DNA of 61,471 nucleotides from Burkholderia pseudomultivorans (GCF_902499075.1 NZ_CABVPP010000046.1:1-61471), one strand, 5' to 3'. Counted from the first letter of the stretch, positions 51,204 to 60,500 are shown. Translations and numbers: made by a program. Notes: generated by a model from the letters alone, not told the origin.

Positions 51204-54200
51204 TCAGTGTCCGGCGGCCCGGCGCTCGCGCCGGCGGGCCAGCCGCGAATGCACGCCGCCGAATACGAGCGGCACGAACAGCAGCGTCGAGACGGTCGCG
51301 AACAGCAGCCCGCCGATCACCGCGCGGCCGAGCGGCGCGTTCTGCTCGGCGCCTTCGCCGAGGCCGAGCGCCATCGGCACCATCCCGATGATCATCGCGA
51401 GCGCCGTCATCAGCACCGGCCGGATCCGCGTCGCGCCGGCTTCCAGCGCGGCGGTGAGCGGCGGCGCGCCGGCTGCGAGGCGCTGCCGCGCGAACGACAC
51501 GACGAGAATGCTGTTGGCGGTCGCGACGCCGACCGTCATGATCGCGCCCGTCAGCGCCGGCACGCTCAGGTGCGTACCGGTGATGAACAGCATCCACGCG
51601 ATGCCGGCGAGCGCGGCCGGCATCGCGCTGATGATGATCAGCGGGTCGAGCCACGACTGGAAATTGACGACGATCAGCAGGTAGACCAGCACGATCGCCA
51701 TCGCGACGCCCGCGCCGAGGCCGACGTACGACGTGCGCATCGTCTCGATCTGGCCGCGCATCGTCAGGTCGGTGCCGCGCGGCAGCGTCGCGCGCGCGTC
51801 CGACACGATGCGGTCGATCTCGCCGGCGACCGAGCCGAGGTCGCGGCCCTCGACGCTCACGTACAGGTCGATCGCCGGGCGGATGTTGTAGTGCGTGACG
51901 ATCGCCGGATTCTCGGTGCTGCGCACCTGCACGAGGTTGCCGAGCAGCTGCAGCGGCGTGCCTGCCGCGCCGCTCGCCGACACGGGCGTGCCGAGCAGGT
52001 CGTCGACCGACGCGATGCTGTATTGCGGGGTCTGGATCTGCAGCGGGTACTGGACGCCCGTCTTCGGGTTGATCCAGAACGACGGCGTGGTCTGCGCACT
52101 GCCGGACAGCGAGATCAGCATGTTCTGCGCGACGTTCTGTGCGGACAGGTTGAGCTGCTGCATGCGCGTACGGTCCATGTCGGCCAGCAGGGTCGGCTCG
52201 TCGTTGCGCTGCAGGACGTGCGCGTCGACGGCGCCGGGGATTTGCCTGATCTTTTTCATCAGGCTGCTCGCGATTGCCATGTTACTCGCGAGATCGTTGC
52301 CGAGCACCTGCACGTCGATCGCGGCCGGCTGGCCGAAGTTGAGGATCTGCGTGATGATGTCCGACGGCTGGAAGAAGAACTCGATGCCCGGGAAACGCTC
52401 GGGCAGCTGCGCGCGCAGCGCCTGCACGTAGTGCTGCGTGTCGCGGTGGCCGGGCTTCAGCGCGATCAGGATTTCGCCGTCGAGCGAGCCGACCGTGCCC
52501 GTGTTGCTGTACGACAGGTTGATGCCGCTCACCGGCAGCCCGAGGTTGTCGACGATCGTGCCGAGTTCGTCGGGCGGGACGATTTCGCGCACCACGCGCT
52601 CGACCTGGTCGGCGAGGCGCGCGGTTTCCTCGATCCGGTAGCCGGTCGGCGCGCGCATGTGCAGCCGGATGTTGCCGGAATCCGCATTCGGGAAGAAGTC
52701 GCGGCCGAGCACGAACACGAGGCCCGTCGACAGCACGCAGAAGCCGAGGAAGCACGTCGCGTAGAAGCGGCGGCGCACCAGCAGGATGCTGAGCAGCACG
52801 ATGTACCACGCGCGCAGCCGTTCGAACGCGTTGTTGAACGCGTGATGCGCGCGCGCGAAGCGCCCGGTCGCATGGTCGGGCCCGGTGCCGGCCTGCTGCG
52901 GGCGGAACAGCAGCATCGCGAGCGTCGGCACGAGCGTGCGCGACAGCACGTACGACGCGAGCATCGCGAACACGACCGCTTCGGCGAGCGGTACGAACAG
53001 GTAGCGCGCGACGCCCGTCAGGAAGAACATCGGCACGAACACGATGCAGATGCACAGCGTCGACACGAACGCGGGCACCGCGATCTCGCCCGCGCCTTCG
53101 AGGATCGCGTCGTGCAGGTTGGTGCCGAGGTGCAGGTGGCGCTCGATATTCTCGATCGTCACGGTTGCATCGTCGACGAGAATCCCGACCGCGAGCGCGA
53201 GCCCGCCGAGCGTCATGATGTTGATGGTTTCGCCGAGCGCGGACAGCACGATCAGCGACGTGAAGATCGACAGCGGAATCGAGATCGCGATGATCAGCGT
53301 GCTGCGCCAGTTGCCGAGAAACAGCAGGATCATCATCGCGGTCAGCACGGCCGCGATCAGCGCTTCGTGGATCACGCCCTGCACGGCGGCACCGACGAAT
53401 ACCGACTGGTCGAACAGCGGCGTGATCGTGAGCCCCTCGGGCAGCGTCGGGATCACCTTCGGCAGCAGCGCCTTCAGGTCCGACACGACCTTCAGCGTCG
53501 ACGCGTCGCCGCTCTTCAGGATCGACACCAGTACGCCGCGCTGGCCGTTCTGGCGCACCACGTTGGTCTGCGGCGAGAAGCCGTCGCGCACCGACGCGAC
53601 TTCGCCGAGATAGGTCGTTGCGCCGTTGACGGTGCGGATCGGCAGGTGCGTGATGTCGGCGATCGTGTCGGCCGACGCGTTGGTGTCGATCCGGTATTCG
53701 GTCTGCCCCATTTTCGCGGTGCCGGTCGGCAGGATCAGGTTCTGCACGTTGACCGCGTTGACGATGTCGGCCGGCGTCAGGCCTTTCGCTCGCAGCGCCT
53801 GCGGATCGATGTCGATCGCGACGACGCGCGTGCGGCCGCCGTACGGGTACGGGATCTGCGCGCCCGGGATCGTGATCAGTTGCGGGCGCAGGAAGTTCAG
53901 CGCGACGTCGCCGAGGGACTGCTCGCTGAGCGTCTTGCTCGACAGGCCGAGCTGGATCACCGGGATGCTCGACGCCGAGTACGTGATCACGAGCGGCGGC
54001 GTCGCGCCCTGCGGCATCTGCCGCACGATCGCCTGCGCCGATGCGACGGTCTGCGCGATCGCCGTCTGCACGTTCGCGCCGGGCTGCAGATACACCTTCA
54101 CGACTGCGATGCCGGGCAGCGAGGTCGACTCGATGTGCTGGATGTTGTTGACGGTCGTCGTCAGCGAGCGTTCATGCACGGACGTGATGCGGTCGCTCAT

Positions 54201-54374
54201 CTCCTTCGCGGAGAAGCCGGTGTACGACCAGATCACGCTGACGACCGGGATGTTGATCGACGGCAGCACGTCGACGGGGGTGCGCATCAGCGCAAGCGGC
54301 GTGGCCAGCACGATCATGATGGCCATCACGATGAACGTGTAGGGGCGCCTGAGCGCGAGGTTGACGATCCACAT
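51204..54374 (-). CDS. RND efflux pump, inner-membrane transporter
   Basis: A 1056-residue RND protein of twelve transmembrane helices with two large periplasmic loops. The proton-relay aspartates are in the helix-four motif ALAVGILVDDATVTIENIE. Other landmarks are PVDVLPSINIPVVSVIW at the start and GVATANSILVVSFARQRL towards the end. The sequence resembles the MdtB/MexF/TtgB-like HAE group more than metal pumps: the CusA methionine triad is not visible. It is the first gene of the operon, which has the order transporter-adaptor-channel-regulator-kinase. Confidence 0.94.
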   Translation of the reverse strand: MWIVNLALRRPYTFIVMAIMIVLATPLALMRTPVDVLPSINIPVVSVIWSYTGFSAKEMSDRITSVHERSLTTTVNNIQHIESTSLPGIAVVKVYLQPGANVQTAIAQTVASAQAIVRQMPQGATPPLVITYSASSIPVIQLGLSSKTLSEQSLGDVALNFLRPQLITIPGAQIPYPYGGRTRVVAIDIDPQALRAKGLTPADIVNAVNVQNLILPTGTAKMGQTEYRIDTNASADTIADITHLPIRTVNGATTYLGEVASVRDGFSPQTNVVRQNGQRGVLVSILKSGDASTLKVVSDLKALLPKVIPTLPEGLTITPLFDQSVFVGAAVQGVIHEALIAAVLTAMMILLFLGNWRSTLIIAISIPLSIFTSLIVLSALGETINIMTLGGLALAVGILVDDATVTIENIERHLHLGTNLHDAILEGAGEIAVPAFVSTLCICIVFVPMFFLTGVARYLFVPLAEAVVFAMLASYVLSRTLVPTLAMLLFRPQQAGTGPDHATGRFARAHHAFNNAFERLRAWYIVLLSILLVRRRFYATCFLGFCVLSTGLVFVLGRDFFPNADSGNIRLHMRAPTGYRIEETARLADQVERVVREIVPPDELGTIVDNLGLPVSGINLSYSNTGTVGSLDGEILIALKPGHRDTQHYVQALRAQLPERFPGIEFFFQPSDIITQILNFGQPAAIDVQVLGNDLASNMAIASSLMKKIRQIPGAVDAHVLQRNDEPTLLADMDRTRMQQLNLSAQNVAQNMLISLSGSAQTTPSFWINPKTGVQYPLQIQTPQYSIASVDDLLGTPVSASGAAGTPLQLLGNLVQVRSTENPAIVTHYNIRPAIDLYVSVEGRDLGSVAGEIDRIVSDARATLPRGTDLTMRGQIETMRTSYVGLGAGVAMAIVLVYLLIVVNFQSWLDPLIIISAMPAALAGIAWMLFITGTHLSVPALTGAIMTVGVATANSILVVSFARQRLAAGAPPLTAALEAGATRIRPVLMTALAMIIGMVPMALGLGEGAEQNAPLGRAVIGGLLFATVSTLLFVPLVFGGVHSRLARRRERRAAGH

Positions 54375-54456
54375 GGAGGCAGCGGGGCAGGCGTGGTCAG
54401 GCGGCGGTAAAGGGAACCCGAATGATAGGCGTCGAGCTGGAACGGGTTACTGACGC

Positions 54457-54480
54457 GAAACTGGCGGAATTGTCAGTTTC
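54457..54480. promoter_or_regulatory. Inverted repeat upstream of the RND operon
   Basis: GAAACTG (54457-54463) and CAGTTTC (54474-54480) form perfect 7-bp arms with a 10-nt spacer, 83-106 nt upstream of the RND start codon. The complementary strand reads TGACAATT next to the repeat and a further GTCAG, resembling a response-regulator half-site. Candidate site for the operon's own CusR-like regulator. Confidence 0.45.
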
Positions 54481-54601
54481 GGGCGCGGCGGACGGCCGGC
54501 GATTCCGCAGATGAAATGCGCGCGGATGCGCCGTTGCGCAACCGTCTGCCGGAACGGATCCGGGTGCGGCCTCGGCGTCGGTTTCGCTCATCGGGCTGCG
54601 C

Positions 54602-55357
54602 TCAGATCTGTTCCATGCCGACCCGCGCGAGCGCCGCCAGATCGACGACCTCGATCTGGTTGTACGCGAGCCGCAGCACGTCGCGCTTCTCGAGCTGCTG
54701 CAGCGCCTGGTTGATTCGCTGCCGCGACACGCCGACCAGCATGCCGAGCTCTTCCTGCGAGATCGCGAGCGACGGGCCGGTGTCCGGATACAGGTCGGGG
54801 TTGAACAGTTGCGCGAGCGCCTGCGCGACGCGCGCATCGACGTCGAGCAGCCGGCTGTTCTGGATCGACGCGATGAATTCGCCCATCCGGTTGTTGAGCT
54901 GATGGATCACGAAGCGCGTAAACGGCAGGCTGGTGTCGAGCAGCGCATGGAACGTGTCGGCCGGCACGAACAGCACGGTCGAGCGCTGGATCGCGACGAC
55001 CTCGTACTTGCGCGGCTCGCGCTTGATCACGCTGCCTTCGCCGAACCAGCCGCCGGACGGCACGCCGGAAAACGTGCAGCCGCGCCCGGACGCATTGAAG
55101 ATCGCCAGCTTCAGCAGCCCGCGATGCACGCCGATCCAGTACTCGGACGGCGCGAGCCGGTGTGCGATCACGTCGCCGGCCTCGCGCACTTCGGCGCGCG
55201 ACTGCGCGAGCACCAGCGCCCGGTGTTCGGGCGCGAGCGCGCGGAACCACGCGCACTGGCCGAACAGCACGGACGGCGGCGGCAGCGGGCCCGGTTCGGT
55301 CGTCGGTTCGGACGCGGGACGCGCGGTGTCGGACGGGGCAGCGATGTCGTCGTGCAT
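54602..55357 (-). CDS. Crp/Fnr-family regulator
   Basis: A 251-residue regulator. A cNMP-binding-like beta-roll covers about residues 30-150 (SGVPSGGWFGEGSVIKREPRK), and the C-terminal helix-turn-helix is ISQEELGMLVGVSRQRINQALQQL. The N-terminal extension (about 40 residues, Pro/Thr-rich) is not typical. The FNR-type cysteine cluster is absent, so it is not an oxygen-sensing Fe-S protein. I chose the ATG at 55357 (MHDDIAAPS). It is divergent from the acyl-CoA synthetase gene 194 nt away, which could be its target. Confidence 0.88.
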   Translation of the reverse strand: MHDDIAAPSDTARPASEPTTEPGPLPPPSVLFGQCAWFRALAPEHRALVLAQSRAEVREAGDVIAHRLAPSEYWIGVHRGLLKLAIFNASGRGCTFSGVPSGGWFGEGSVIKREPRKYEVVAIQRSTVLFVPADTFHALLDTSLPFTRFVIHQLNNRMGEFIASIQNSRLLDVDARVAQALAQLFNPDLYPDTGPSLAISQEELGMLVGVSRQRINQALQQLEKRDVLRLAYNQIEVVDLAALARVGMEQI

Positions 55358-55551
55358 GGATGCGGGTTTGCGAGGATAGGGATAACGCGAGGCGCTCGAA
55401 AGGCACTCTGTCGTTTCGATGACAGACGGCTCACAATAGCGCCCGTTAGGCTGTCGGCAATTGAACCACATCAAAACGATTCGGGGTGCGCGCACCCCGG
55501 CTGGATACGCGACCGGCGCGCGCCGGTCAGCAGAACACGGGAGACAGGATC

Positions 55552-57204
55552 ATGACGCAGATGTTCGAGGCCGGGCTCGGCCGCCGCGACGCCAACTACG
55601 TACCGCTCACGCCGATCGACTTCCTGGTCCGCGCGGCCGAAGTCTATGGCGAGCGCCTGGCGATCGTGCACGGCGACGTGCGGCGCACGTGGCGCGAAAC
55701 CTATGCGCGTGCGCGCCGCCTCGCGAGCGCGCTGGCCGCCGCGGGTGTCGCGCGCGGCGAAACCGTCGCGGCGATGCTGCCGAACATTCCGGCGATGGTC
55801 GAGGCGCACTTCGGCGTGCCGATGGCGGGCGCGGTGCTCAACACGATCAACACGCGGCTCGACATCGCGTCGGTGCTGTTCATGCTGCGTCACGGCGAGG
55901 CGAAGGTGCTGATCGTCGACACCGAGTATGCGGAGCTCGCGCATCGCGCGGCGCTCGAGGTGCCGGGGCTGAAGATCGTCAGCGTCGCCGACGCGATGCC
56001 GGCCGATCCCGCGTGCTTCGGCGGCGCGGTCGACTACGAGACGTTTCTCGCCGGCGGCGACCCCGACTACGCGTGGACGCCGCCTGCCGACGAATGGGAC
56101 GCGATCGCGCTGAACTATACGTCCGGCACGACCGGCGACCCGAAGGGCGTCGTCTACCATCATCGCGGCGCGTATCTCGCGGCGATCAGCAACATCCTCG
56201 AATGGGACATGCCGAAGCACGCCGTCTACCTGTGGACGCTGCCGATGTTCCACTGCAACGGCTGGTGTTTCCCATGGGCCGTCGCGGCGCGTGGCGGCGT
56301 GAACGTCTGCCTGCGCAAGTTCGACGCGAAGACGGTGTTCGACCTGATCCGCCGCGAGCGCGTGACGCACTACTGCGGCGCGCCGATCGTGCAGAGCGCG
56401 ATCGCGAACGCACCGGCCGAGCTGCGCGCGGGCATCGACCACAAGGTGCATGCGATGGTCGCGGGCGCGGCGCCCGCGCCGGCCGTGATCGCGAAGATGA
56501 AGGAGATCGGCTTCGACCTGCTGCACGTGTACGGGCTGACCGAGGTGTACGGGCCGGCGACCGTCTGCGCGAAGCAGGCGCACTGGGACGAGCTGTCCGA
56601 CGACGAGCGCGCGCGGCTCAATGCGCGGCAGGGCGTGCGCTATCACCTGGAAGCGGGCGCGACCGTGCTCGACCCGGACACGATGACGCAGGTGCCGGCC
56701 GACGGCGAGACGCTCGGCGAAATCATGTTCCGCGGCAACATCTGCATGAAGGGCTACCTGAAGAACCCGCATGCGACCGACGAAGCGTTCCACGGCGGCT
56801 GGTTCCATACCGGCGATCTCGCGGTGCTGATGCCGGACGGCTATATCCGGATCAAGGATCGCAAGAAGGACATCATCATCTCGGGCGGCGAGAACATTTC
56901 GAGCATCGAGGTCGAGGATGCGCTGTACCGGCATCCGGCCGTGGCGGTCGCGGCGGTGGTCGCGATGCCCGATCCGAAGTGGGGCGAGGTGCCGTGCGCG
57001 TTCGTCGAGCTGCGCGAGGGCGCGAGCGCGACCGAGGCGGAGATCGTCGCGCATTGCCGGCAGTTGCTCGCGGGCTTCAAGGTGCCGAAGGTCGTGCGCT
57101 TCGGCGAACTGCCGAAGACGTCGACCGGCAAGATCCAGAAATTCCAGCTGCGCAACGCGGTCGGATCGGACAAGGCGATCGATCTGGCGGGGGACAAGAA
57201 GTAG
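55552..57204 (+). CDS. Acyl-CoA synthetase, medium-chain AMP-binding type (AlkK-like)
   Basis: A 550-residue adenylate-forming enzyme. The P-loop is YTSGTTGDPKGVVYHH, A4/A5 regions include FHCNGWCFPWAV and HVYGLTEVYGPATV, A7-A8 are WFHTGDLAV and GYIRIKDRKKDIIISGGENI, and the catalytic C-terminal Lys is in KTSTGKIQK. It makes acyl-CoA from a fatty acid, ATP and CoA in two steps. The ATG at 55552 follows GGGAGACAGG. It is divergent from a Crp-like gene and convergent with the potassium channel gene. Confidence 0.92.
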   Translation: MTQMFEAGLGRRDANYVPLTPIDFLVRAAEVYGERLAIVHGDVRRTWRETYARARRLASALAAAGVARGETVAAMLPNIPAMVEAHFGVPMAGAVLNTINTRLDIASVLFMLRHGEAKVLIVDTEYAELAHRAALEVPGLKIVSVADAMPADPACFGGAVDYETFLAGGDPDYAWTPPADEWDAIALNYTSGTTGDPKGVVYHHRGAYLAAISNILEWDMPKHAVYLWTLPMFHCNGWCFPWAVAARGGVNVCLRKFDAKTVFDLIRRERVTHYCGAPIVQSAIANAPAELRAGIDHKVHAMVAGAAPAPAVIAKMKEIGFDLLHVYGLTEVYGPATVCAKQAHWDELSDDERARLNARQGVRYHLEAGATVLDPDTMTQVPADGETLGEIMFRGNICMKGYLKNPHATDEAFHGGWFHTGDLAVLMPDGYIRIKDRKKDIIISGGENISSIEVEDALYRHPAVAVAAVVAMPDPKWGEVPCAFVELREGASATEAEIVAHCRQLLAGFKVPKVVRFGELPKTSTGKIQKFQLRNAVGSDKAIDLAGDKK

Positions 57205-57391
57205 GCGGGCGCTGGCCGGCGCGCCACGATGGCGGGGCAGCACCGCCGATCGGCGGCGCGCCCTTCGGTGCGTTACGCGTGGGCCGGTTCCCGAGGCGCG
57301 ATACGCTGCTGAATTTCCCGTCCATGGTCGCGCTCGGCGACCTTCAAGTCATACGTGGCCTGCAGGCGGCCGGTGCGCCGGCCGGCGCCGC

Positions 57392-58567
57392 TCAAGCCGC
57401 GTCGGCGGTGCCGAACAGCAGGTGCGAGATCACCGACTTGTCGACCGGTTCGTCGTTGAGCGTGCTCGCCAGCAGTTCGCCCGCGAGCTGCTGCGGCGAA
57501 AACACCATGTCGGGCTTCAGCAGGCGCAGCCGTTCGAGGTTGCGCTGCTGGTTGACGAGGGCGATCGTGCGCACCGACGGCGCGAGCTCGCGGATCGCGA
57601 GGATGATGAACGCGTTCTCGGCATCGTCGGAGCGCAGCGCGAGCACCGCGCGCGCCGTCGTCGCGCCGGCGCTTTCCAGCACCGCGTGGTCGGTCGCGTC
57701 GCCGACGATCAGATCGGTCGCGGCCGGATAGCCGTGTTCGACGCCGGCCGGCACGATCACCGTGACGGCATAGCCGCGCTTGCGCAGCCCGTCGTGAACC
57801 ACGTGCGCGACGGGCGTGCCGCCGACGATCAGAAAATGATGCTTGCGGATCACGTTCGAAAGCCCTCCCTTGACGATCCGTTTGAGATTGCCGCCGATCA
57901 CCGGCCCGACGACCGCGCTGATCGACGTCGCGAACACGGTGATGCCGAGCACGATCACCGACGCGGTGAACAGGCGCGCGGTCGGCGAATGCGGGACGAT
58001 GTCGCCGTAGCCGACCGTCGACATCGACACGATCGAGAAATAGACGGCGGTGGCGAGATCGTGGATCGGCGGCGTGAATTCGTCGCCGAGATACAGCACG
58101 CCGAAGGTCGCGTAGATCAGCAGCGACGCGATGCTGAGCAGCGCGAACAGGCTGCTCGCGGTGATGCTGGCGCGATCGAAATGCCGCCAGTAATAGATCA
58201 GCGCGACGGCCAGCACGGCCGTATAGACGAACACCGCGTGGCTGCGGTAGCCGCCCAGCACGCTGAGCGCGGCCGCGGCGACCAGCAGCAGGATCGACAG
58301 CACCCACGCGACGCGGGCGCGCAGCACGATGCCGACAGCCATCGTCGCGAGGCCGGCTGCGATCACGATCTGCGGCAGTACGACGAGGCCCGCGTTGTCG
58401 ACCAGGTTCAGCGCATCGGCGAGCCATGCGTGATGCAGGCCGAGCCTCGCGTGCGCGACGACGGGGCGCAGCACCATCAGCGCATCGAGCGCGAGCAGAA
58501 CGGCGAGATACCAGTGAAGGCCGATCGGCGCGAACAGCCGCCGCAGGCGCGTAGTGACGTGCTTCAT
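57392..58567 (-). CDS. Potassium channel with TrkA-N domain (Kch-like)
   Basis: A 391-residue inner-membrane channel. About six hydrophobic helices end in the selectivity filter TVGYGD at residues 184-189, flanked by pore helix and inner helix. A cytoplasmic TrkA-N/RCK nucleotide-binding domain follows (HFLIVGGTPVAHVVHDGLRKRG and LIVGDATDHAVLESAG). It should gate K+ in response to NAD(H), ions or ATP. The ATG at 58567 lies 112 nt from the LysE gene stop region. It is convergent with the acyl-CoA synthetase gene. Confidence 0.9.
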   Translation of the reverse strand: MKHVTTRLRRLFAPIGLHWYLAVLLALDALMVLRPVVAHARLGLHHAWLADALNLVDNAGLVVLPQIVIAAGLATMAVGIVLRARVAWVLSILLLVAAAALSVLGGYRSHAVFVYTAVLAVALIYYWRHFDRASITASSLFALLSIASLLIYATFGVLYLGDEFTPPIHDLATAVYFSIVSMSTVGYGDIVPHSPTARLFTASVIVLGITVFATSISAVVGPVIGGNLKRIVKGGLSNVIRKHHFLIVGGTPVAHVVHDGLRKRGYAVTVIVPAGVEHGYPAATDLIVGDATDHAVLESAGATTARAVLALRSDDAENAFIILAIRELAPSVRTIALVNQQRNLERLRLLKPDMVFSPQQLAGELLASTLNDEPVDKSVISHLLFGTADAA

Positions 58568-58679
58568 GCAATCGCCCGGCGGTCCGGGCAGGCAACCAAA
58601 CTGCCGCTACCCTAAAGCATTCGGCGTTTTGCTGCTTTTTCGCGGGGCCCGATCATATGCGTCGAAGCCGCCGCCCGGT

Positions 58680-59321
58680 TCAGTTCCAGCCGACCATGAT
58701 CGCGCCCATCCCGACCAGCAGGCCGCCCGTCACGCGGTTCATCGCGCGCATCCGCGCGGGGCGCTGCAAGGTGCGGCTCAGCCGGTGCGAGAACAGCGCC
58801 ATCGACGCGACGCCGCCCGCGAACAGCAGCGCGAAGCTCGTCGCGAGCAGCAGGTATTGCTGGTTCAGGCTCCATTCGGCGTGCGGACTGATGAACTGCG
58901 GAAAGAACGACGGGAAGAACAGCAGCGTCTTCGGGTTCAGGCCCGACGTCGCGACGCCGCGCCAGAACAGCGCGCGTCCGGTGTCGGTCTCGGCCGGCAC
59001 GATGCCGGCCGGCGCGTGCGCGCTCGCGCTGGCCGGTGCGCGGCTCAGCCATTGCTTGCAGCCGAGCCAGACCAGATAGGCGGCGCCGGCCCAGCGCAGC
59101 GCGGTCAGCGCCCGTTCGTCGACATGCAGCAGCGAATTCAGGCATAGCGCGGTCAGCGCGAGCTGCAGCAGCACGGCGAGCGTGCCGCCCCATACGCACG
59201 GCAGCGCGCGTCGCCAGCCGGCGCGCAGCGCGTGATTCATCGTGAGCAGGTTGACGGGGCCGGGAGCGTAGACGAGGACGGCGGAAGCAGCGAGGAACGA
59301 CAGGTAAAGCCTGAACGACAT
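58680..59321 (-). CDS. LysE-family amino acid exporter
   Basis: A 213-residue inner-membrane protein with six hydrophobic helices and the family segments VYAPGPVNLLTMNHALRAG and SGLNPKTLLFFPSFFPQF. I chose the ATG at 59321; a longer in-frame version would add 75 residues that look non-coding. It is divergent from an Lrp-family gene, the classic arrangement in which an Lrp-like regulator senses an amino acid and activates its exporter. Confidence 0.9.
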   Translation of the reverse strand: MSFRLYLSFLAASAVLVYAPGPVNLLTMNHALRAGWRRALPCVWGGTLAVLLQLALTALCLNSLLHVDERALTALRWAGAAYLVWLGCKQWLSRAPASASAHAPAGIVPAETDTGRALFWRGVATSGLNPKTLLFFPSFFPQFISPHAEWSLNQQYLLLATSFALLFAGGVASMALFSHRLSRTLQRPARMRAMNRVTGGLLVGMGAIMVGWN

Positions 59322-59601
59322 GACGGGAAGTACGAGAACGGGAGCAGGCGCGCTGCCGCGCGGCCGGATAGGCGCGCGGAGGCGGGGAATCGCAGCCTGC
59401 GTGTCCGGCACCGCAACTCGTGATTGCGGCCGTGCGTCCCGCTGCGAAGGGGTTGTCGCAGGGAGCGTGCCGGACGACAGGCATGGAGAAAATATATCAA
59501 GCGGCCGGATTAAAAGGCTTCCGCATTTCCATGAAAACCGACACAAAACCGGAACATCGTTCGGATAGAATCCCCACTTTCAGTAGAAGATTCTTTTGAT
59601 T

Positions 59602-60084
59602 ATGGCCACACGTGAACGCTCGCCGAAAACGCTCGACAGTCAGGATCGCAAGATCCTCGGTGCGCTGCAGAAGAACGCGCGCCTGTCGAACGCGGAACTG
59701 GCGGAACAAATCGGCATGTCGACCACCGCGTGCTGGAACCGGACGCGGCAACTCGAGGCAGACGGCTACATCGACGGCTACGTCGCGCTCGTCAATCAGC
59801 GGATGCTGGGATACGCGGACATCGTGATCCTCGAGGTCACGCTCGATCGCCACGAGGACGATGCGCTCGCGCGTTTCGGCGAGGAGCTCGCGGCGCTGCC
59901 CGAGGTGCTGGAGGCTTATCTGGTGTCGGGGGAGTACGACTACTGGATCAAGGTCGCCGTCGATGGCACGGCCGGGTACGAACGCTTCCTGCGCGAGAAG
60001 CTGTACAAGATTTCGAGCATCCGTCACAGCCGCTCGATGTTCGCGCTGCGCTGCATGAAGGATGTGCCGTCGATCCAGGTGTGA
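59602..60084 (+). CDS. Lrp/AsnC-family regulator
   Basis: A 160-residue regulator. The N-terminal helix-turn-helix is SNAELAEQIGMSTTACWNRT, followed by a RAM amino-acid-binding domain (EAYLVSGEYDYWIKVAVDGT). The ATG at 59602 has a modest ribosome binding site; a TTG two codons upstream is the alternative. It is divergent from the LysE exporter and probably activates it in response to an amino acid. A short inverted repeat AGAAGATTCT (59585-59594) lies just upstream of its start. A hairpin region follows its stop. Confidence 0.92.
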   Translation: MATRERSPKTLDSQDRKILGALQKNARLSNAELAEQIGMSTTACWNRTRQLEADGYIDGYVALVNQRMLGYADIVILEVTLDRHEDDALARFGEELAALPEVLEAYLVSGEYDYWIKVAVDGTAGYERFLREKLYKISSIRHSRSMFALRCMKDVPSIQV

Positions 60085-60142
60085 AGGACGGGGAAGACCG
60101 GCGCGCAGCGTGCGCCTGGCGGCGGGGATGGCCGTACGGCTT

Positions 60143-60185
60143 TCCGGTCCGGGACGCCGCAGCCTTGCGGCGCGCGTCCGGACCG
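60143..60185 (+). terminator. Long hairpin after the Lrp-like gene
   Basis: Outer arms CCGGTCCGG (60143-60151) and CCGGACCGG (60177-60185) are perfect 9-bp complements. Inner arms CGCCGC (60154-60159) and GCGGCG (60166-60171) pair around the loop AGCCTT. It lies between the convergent Lrp-like gene and the small gene at 60234, and probably stops transcription from both sides. Confidence 0.55.
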
Positions 60186-60193
60186 GGGAAACA

Positions 60194-60214
60194 GGCCGAC
60201 GGTGTCGCCGTCGG
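60194..60214. terminator. Second hairpin, between Lrp-like and small genes
   Basis: GCCGACGG / CCGTCGGC, perfect 8-bp stem with loop TGTCG. It lies 20 nt beyond the stop of the small leftward gene. No T-tract. Confidence 0.5.
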
Positions 60215-60233
60215 CGGGATTGCGTCGTGTTGC

Positions 60234-60377
60234 TTAGTGCGGCAGGCGTGCGTGCGCTTCGGCGATGACTTCGCAGTTCTCGAGGTGGAGTGCCCAAGCT
60301 TCTGCAATCAGCGAACCAACGCGTGCGAACCAGCCAGCGGATTCGGTGGAGTGGTTGGAAGTGTTAGACGTTTGCAT
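60234..60377 (-). CDS. 47-residue small protein of unknown function
   Basis: The reverse strand reads ATG at 60377 to TAA at 60234. The product is Ser/Asn/Thr-rich at the start (MQTSNTSNHSTES), followed by a helix-forming stretch (AGWFARVGSLIAEAWALHLE) and NCEVIAEAHARLPH. The middle is amphipathic, and one Cys is present. Third codon positions are GC-rich in step with this frame, which supports coding. The ribosome binding site (GGGG upstream) is poor. A promoter-like region with an inverted repeat lies immediately upstream, which is good evidence for independent expression. I do not recognise the family. Confidence 0.6.
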   Translation of the reverse strand: MQTSNTSNHSTESAGWFARVGSLIAEAWALHLENCEVIAEAHARLPH

Positions 60378-60402
60378 GGTGAAGCCCCATATAGGTGGCG
60401 AG

Positions 60403-60447
60403 TTAGGGATAACCCTAATGATAGAGGAGCGTCACCGCTTTGTGAAA
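60403..60447 (-). promoter_or_regulatory. Promoter and palindrome of the 47-residue gene
   Basis: On the reverse strand TTTCAC (60442-60447) and TATCAT (60418-60423) are separated by 18 nt, a fair -35/-10 pair. TTAGGG ATAA CCCTAA (60403-60418), a perfect 6-bp inverted repeat, sits over the expected start of transcription, as an operator would. The gene start is about 25 nt downstream. Confidence 0.5.
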
Positions 60448-60482
60448 TGCGATTTCGTTATATGAGAATTACTGACAATTTG

Positions 60483-60500
60483 TGTTGCTGCTTCGCAACA
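60483..60500. other. Hairpin in AT-rich intergenic stretch
   Basis: TGTTGC / GCAACA, perfect 6-bp stem with a 6-nt loop TGCTTC, between the promoter of the small gene and the IclR gene. It is in the least GC-rich part of the right end. Could be a regulator site or a 3' end of an RNA; undecided. The following stretch to 60655 has no gene that I can support. Confidence 0.3.

Noticed and set aside
51207-54410. A 1067-codon open frame on the plus strand opposite the RND pump gene
   Set aside because: Very high GC makes antisense frames stay open. Its translation is R/H/D/A/V-rich without any domain, whereas the opposite strand encodes a complete RND transporter.
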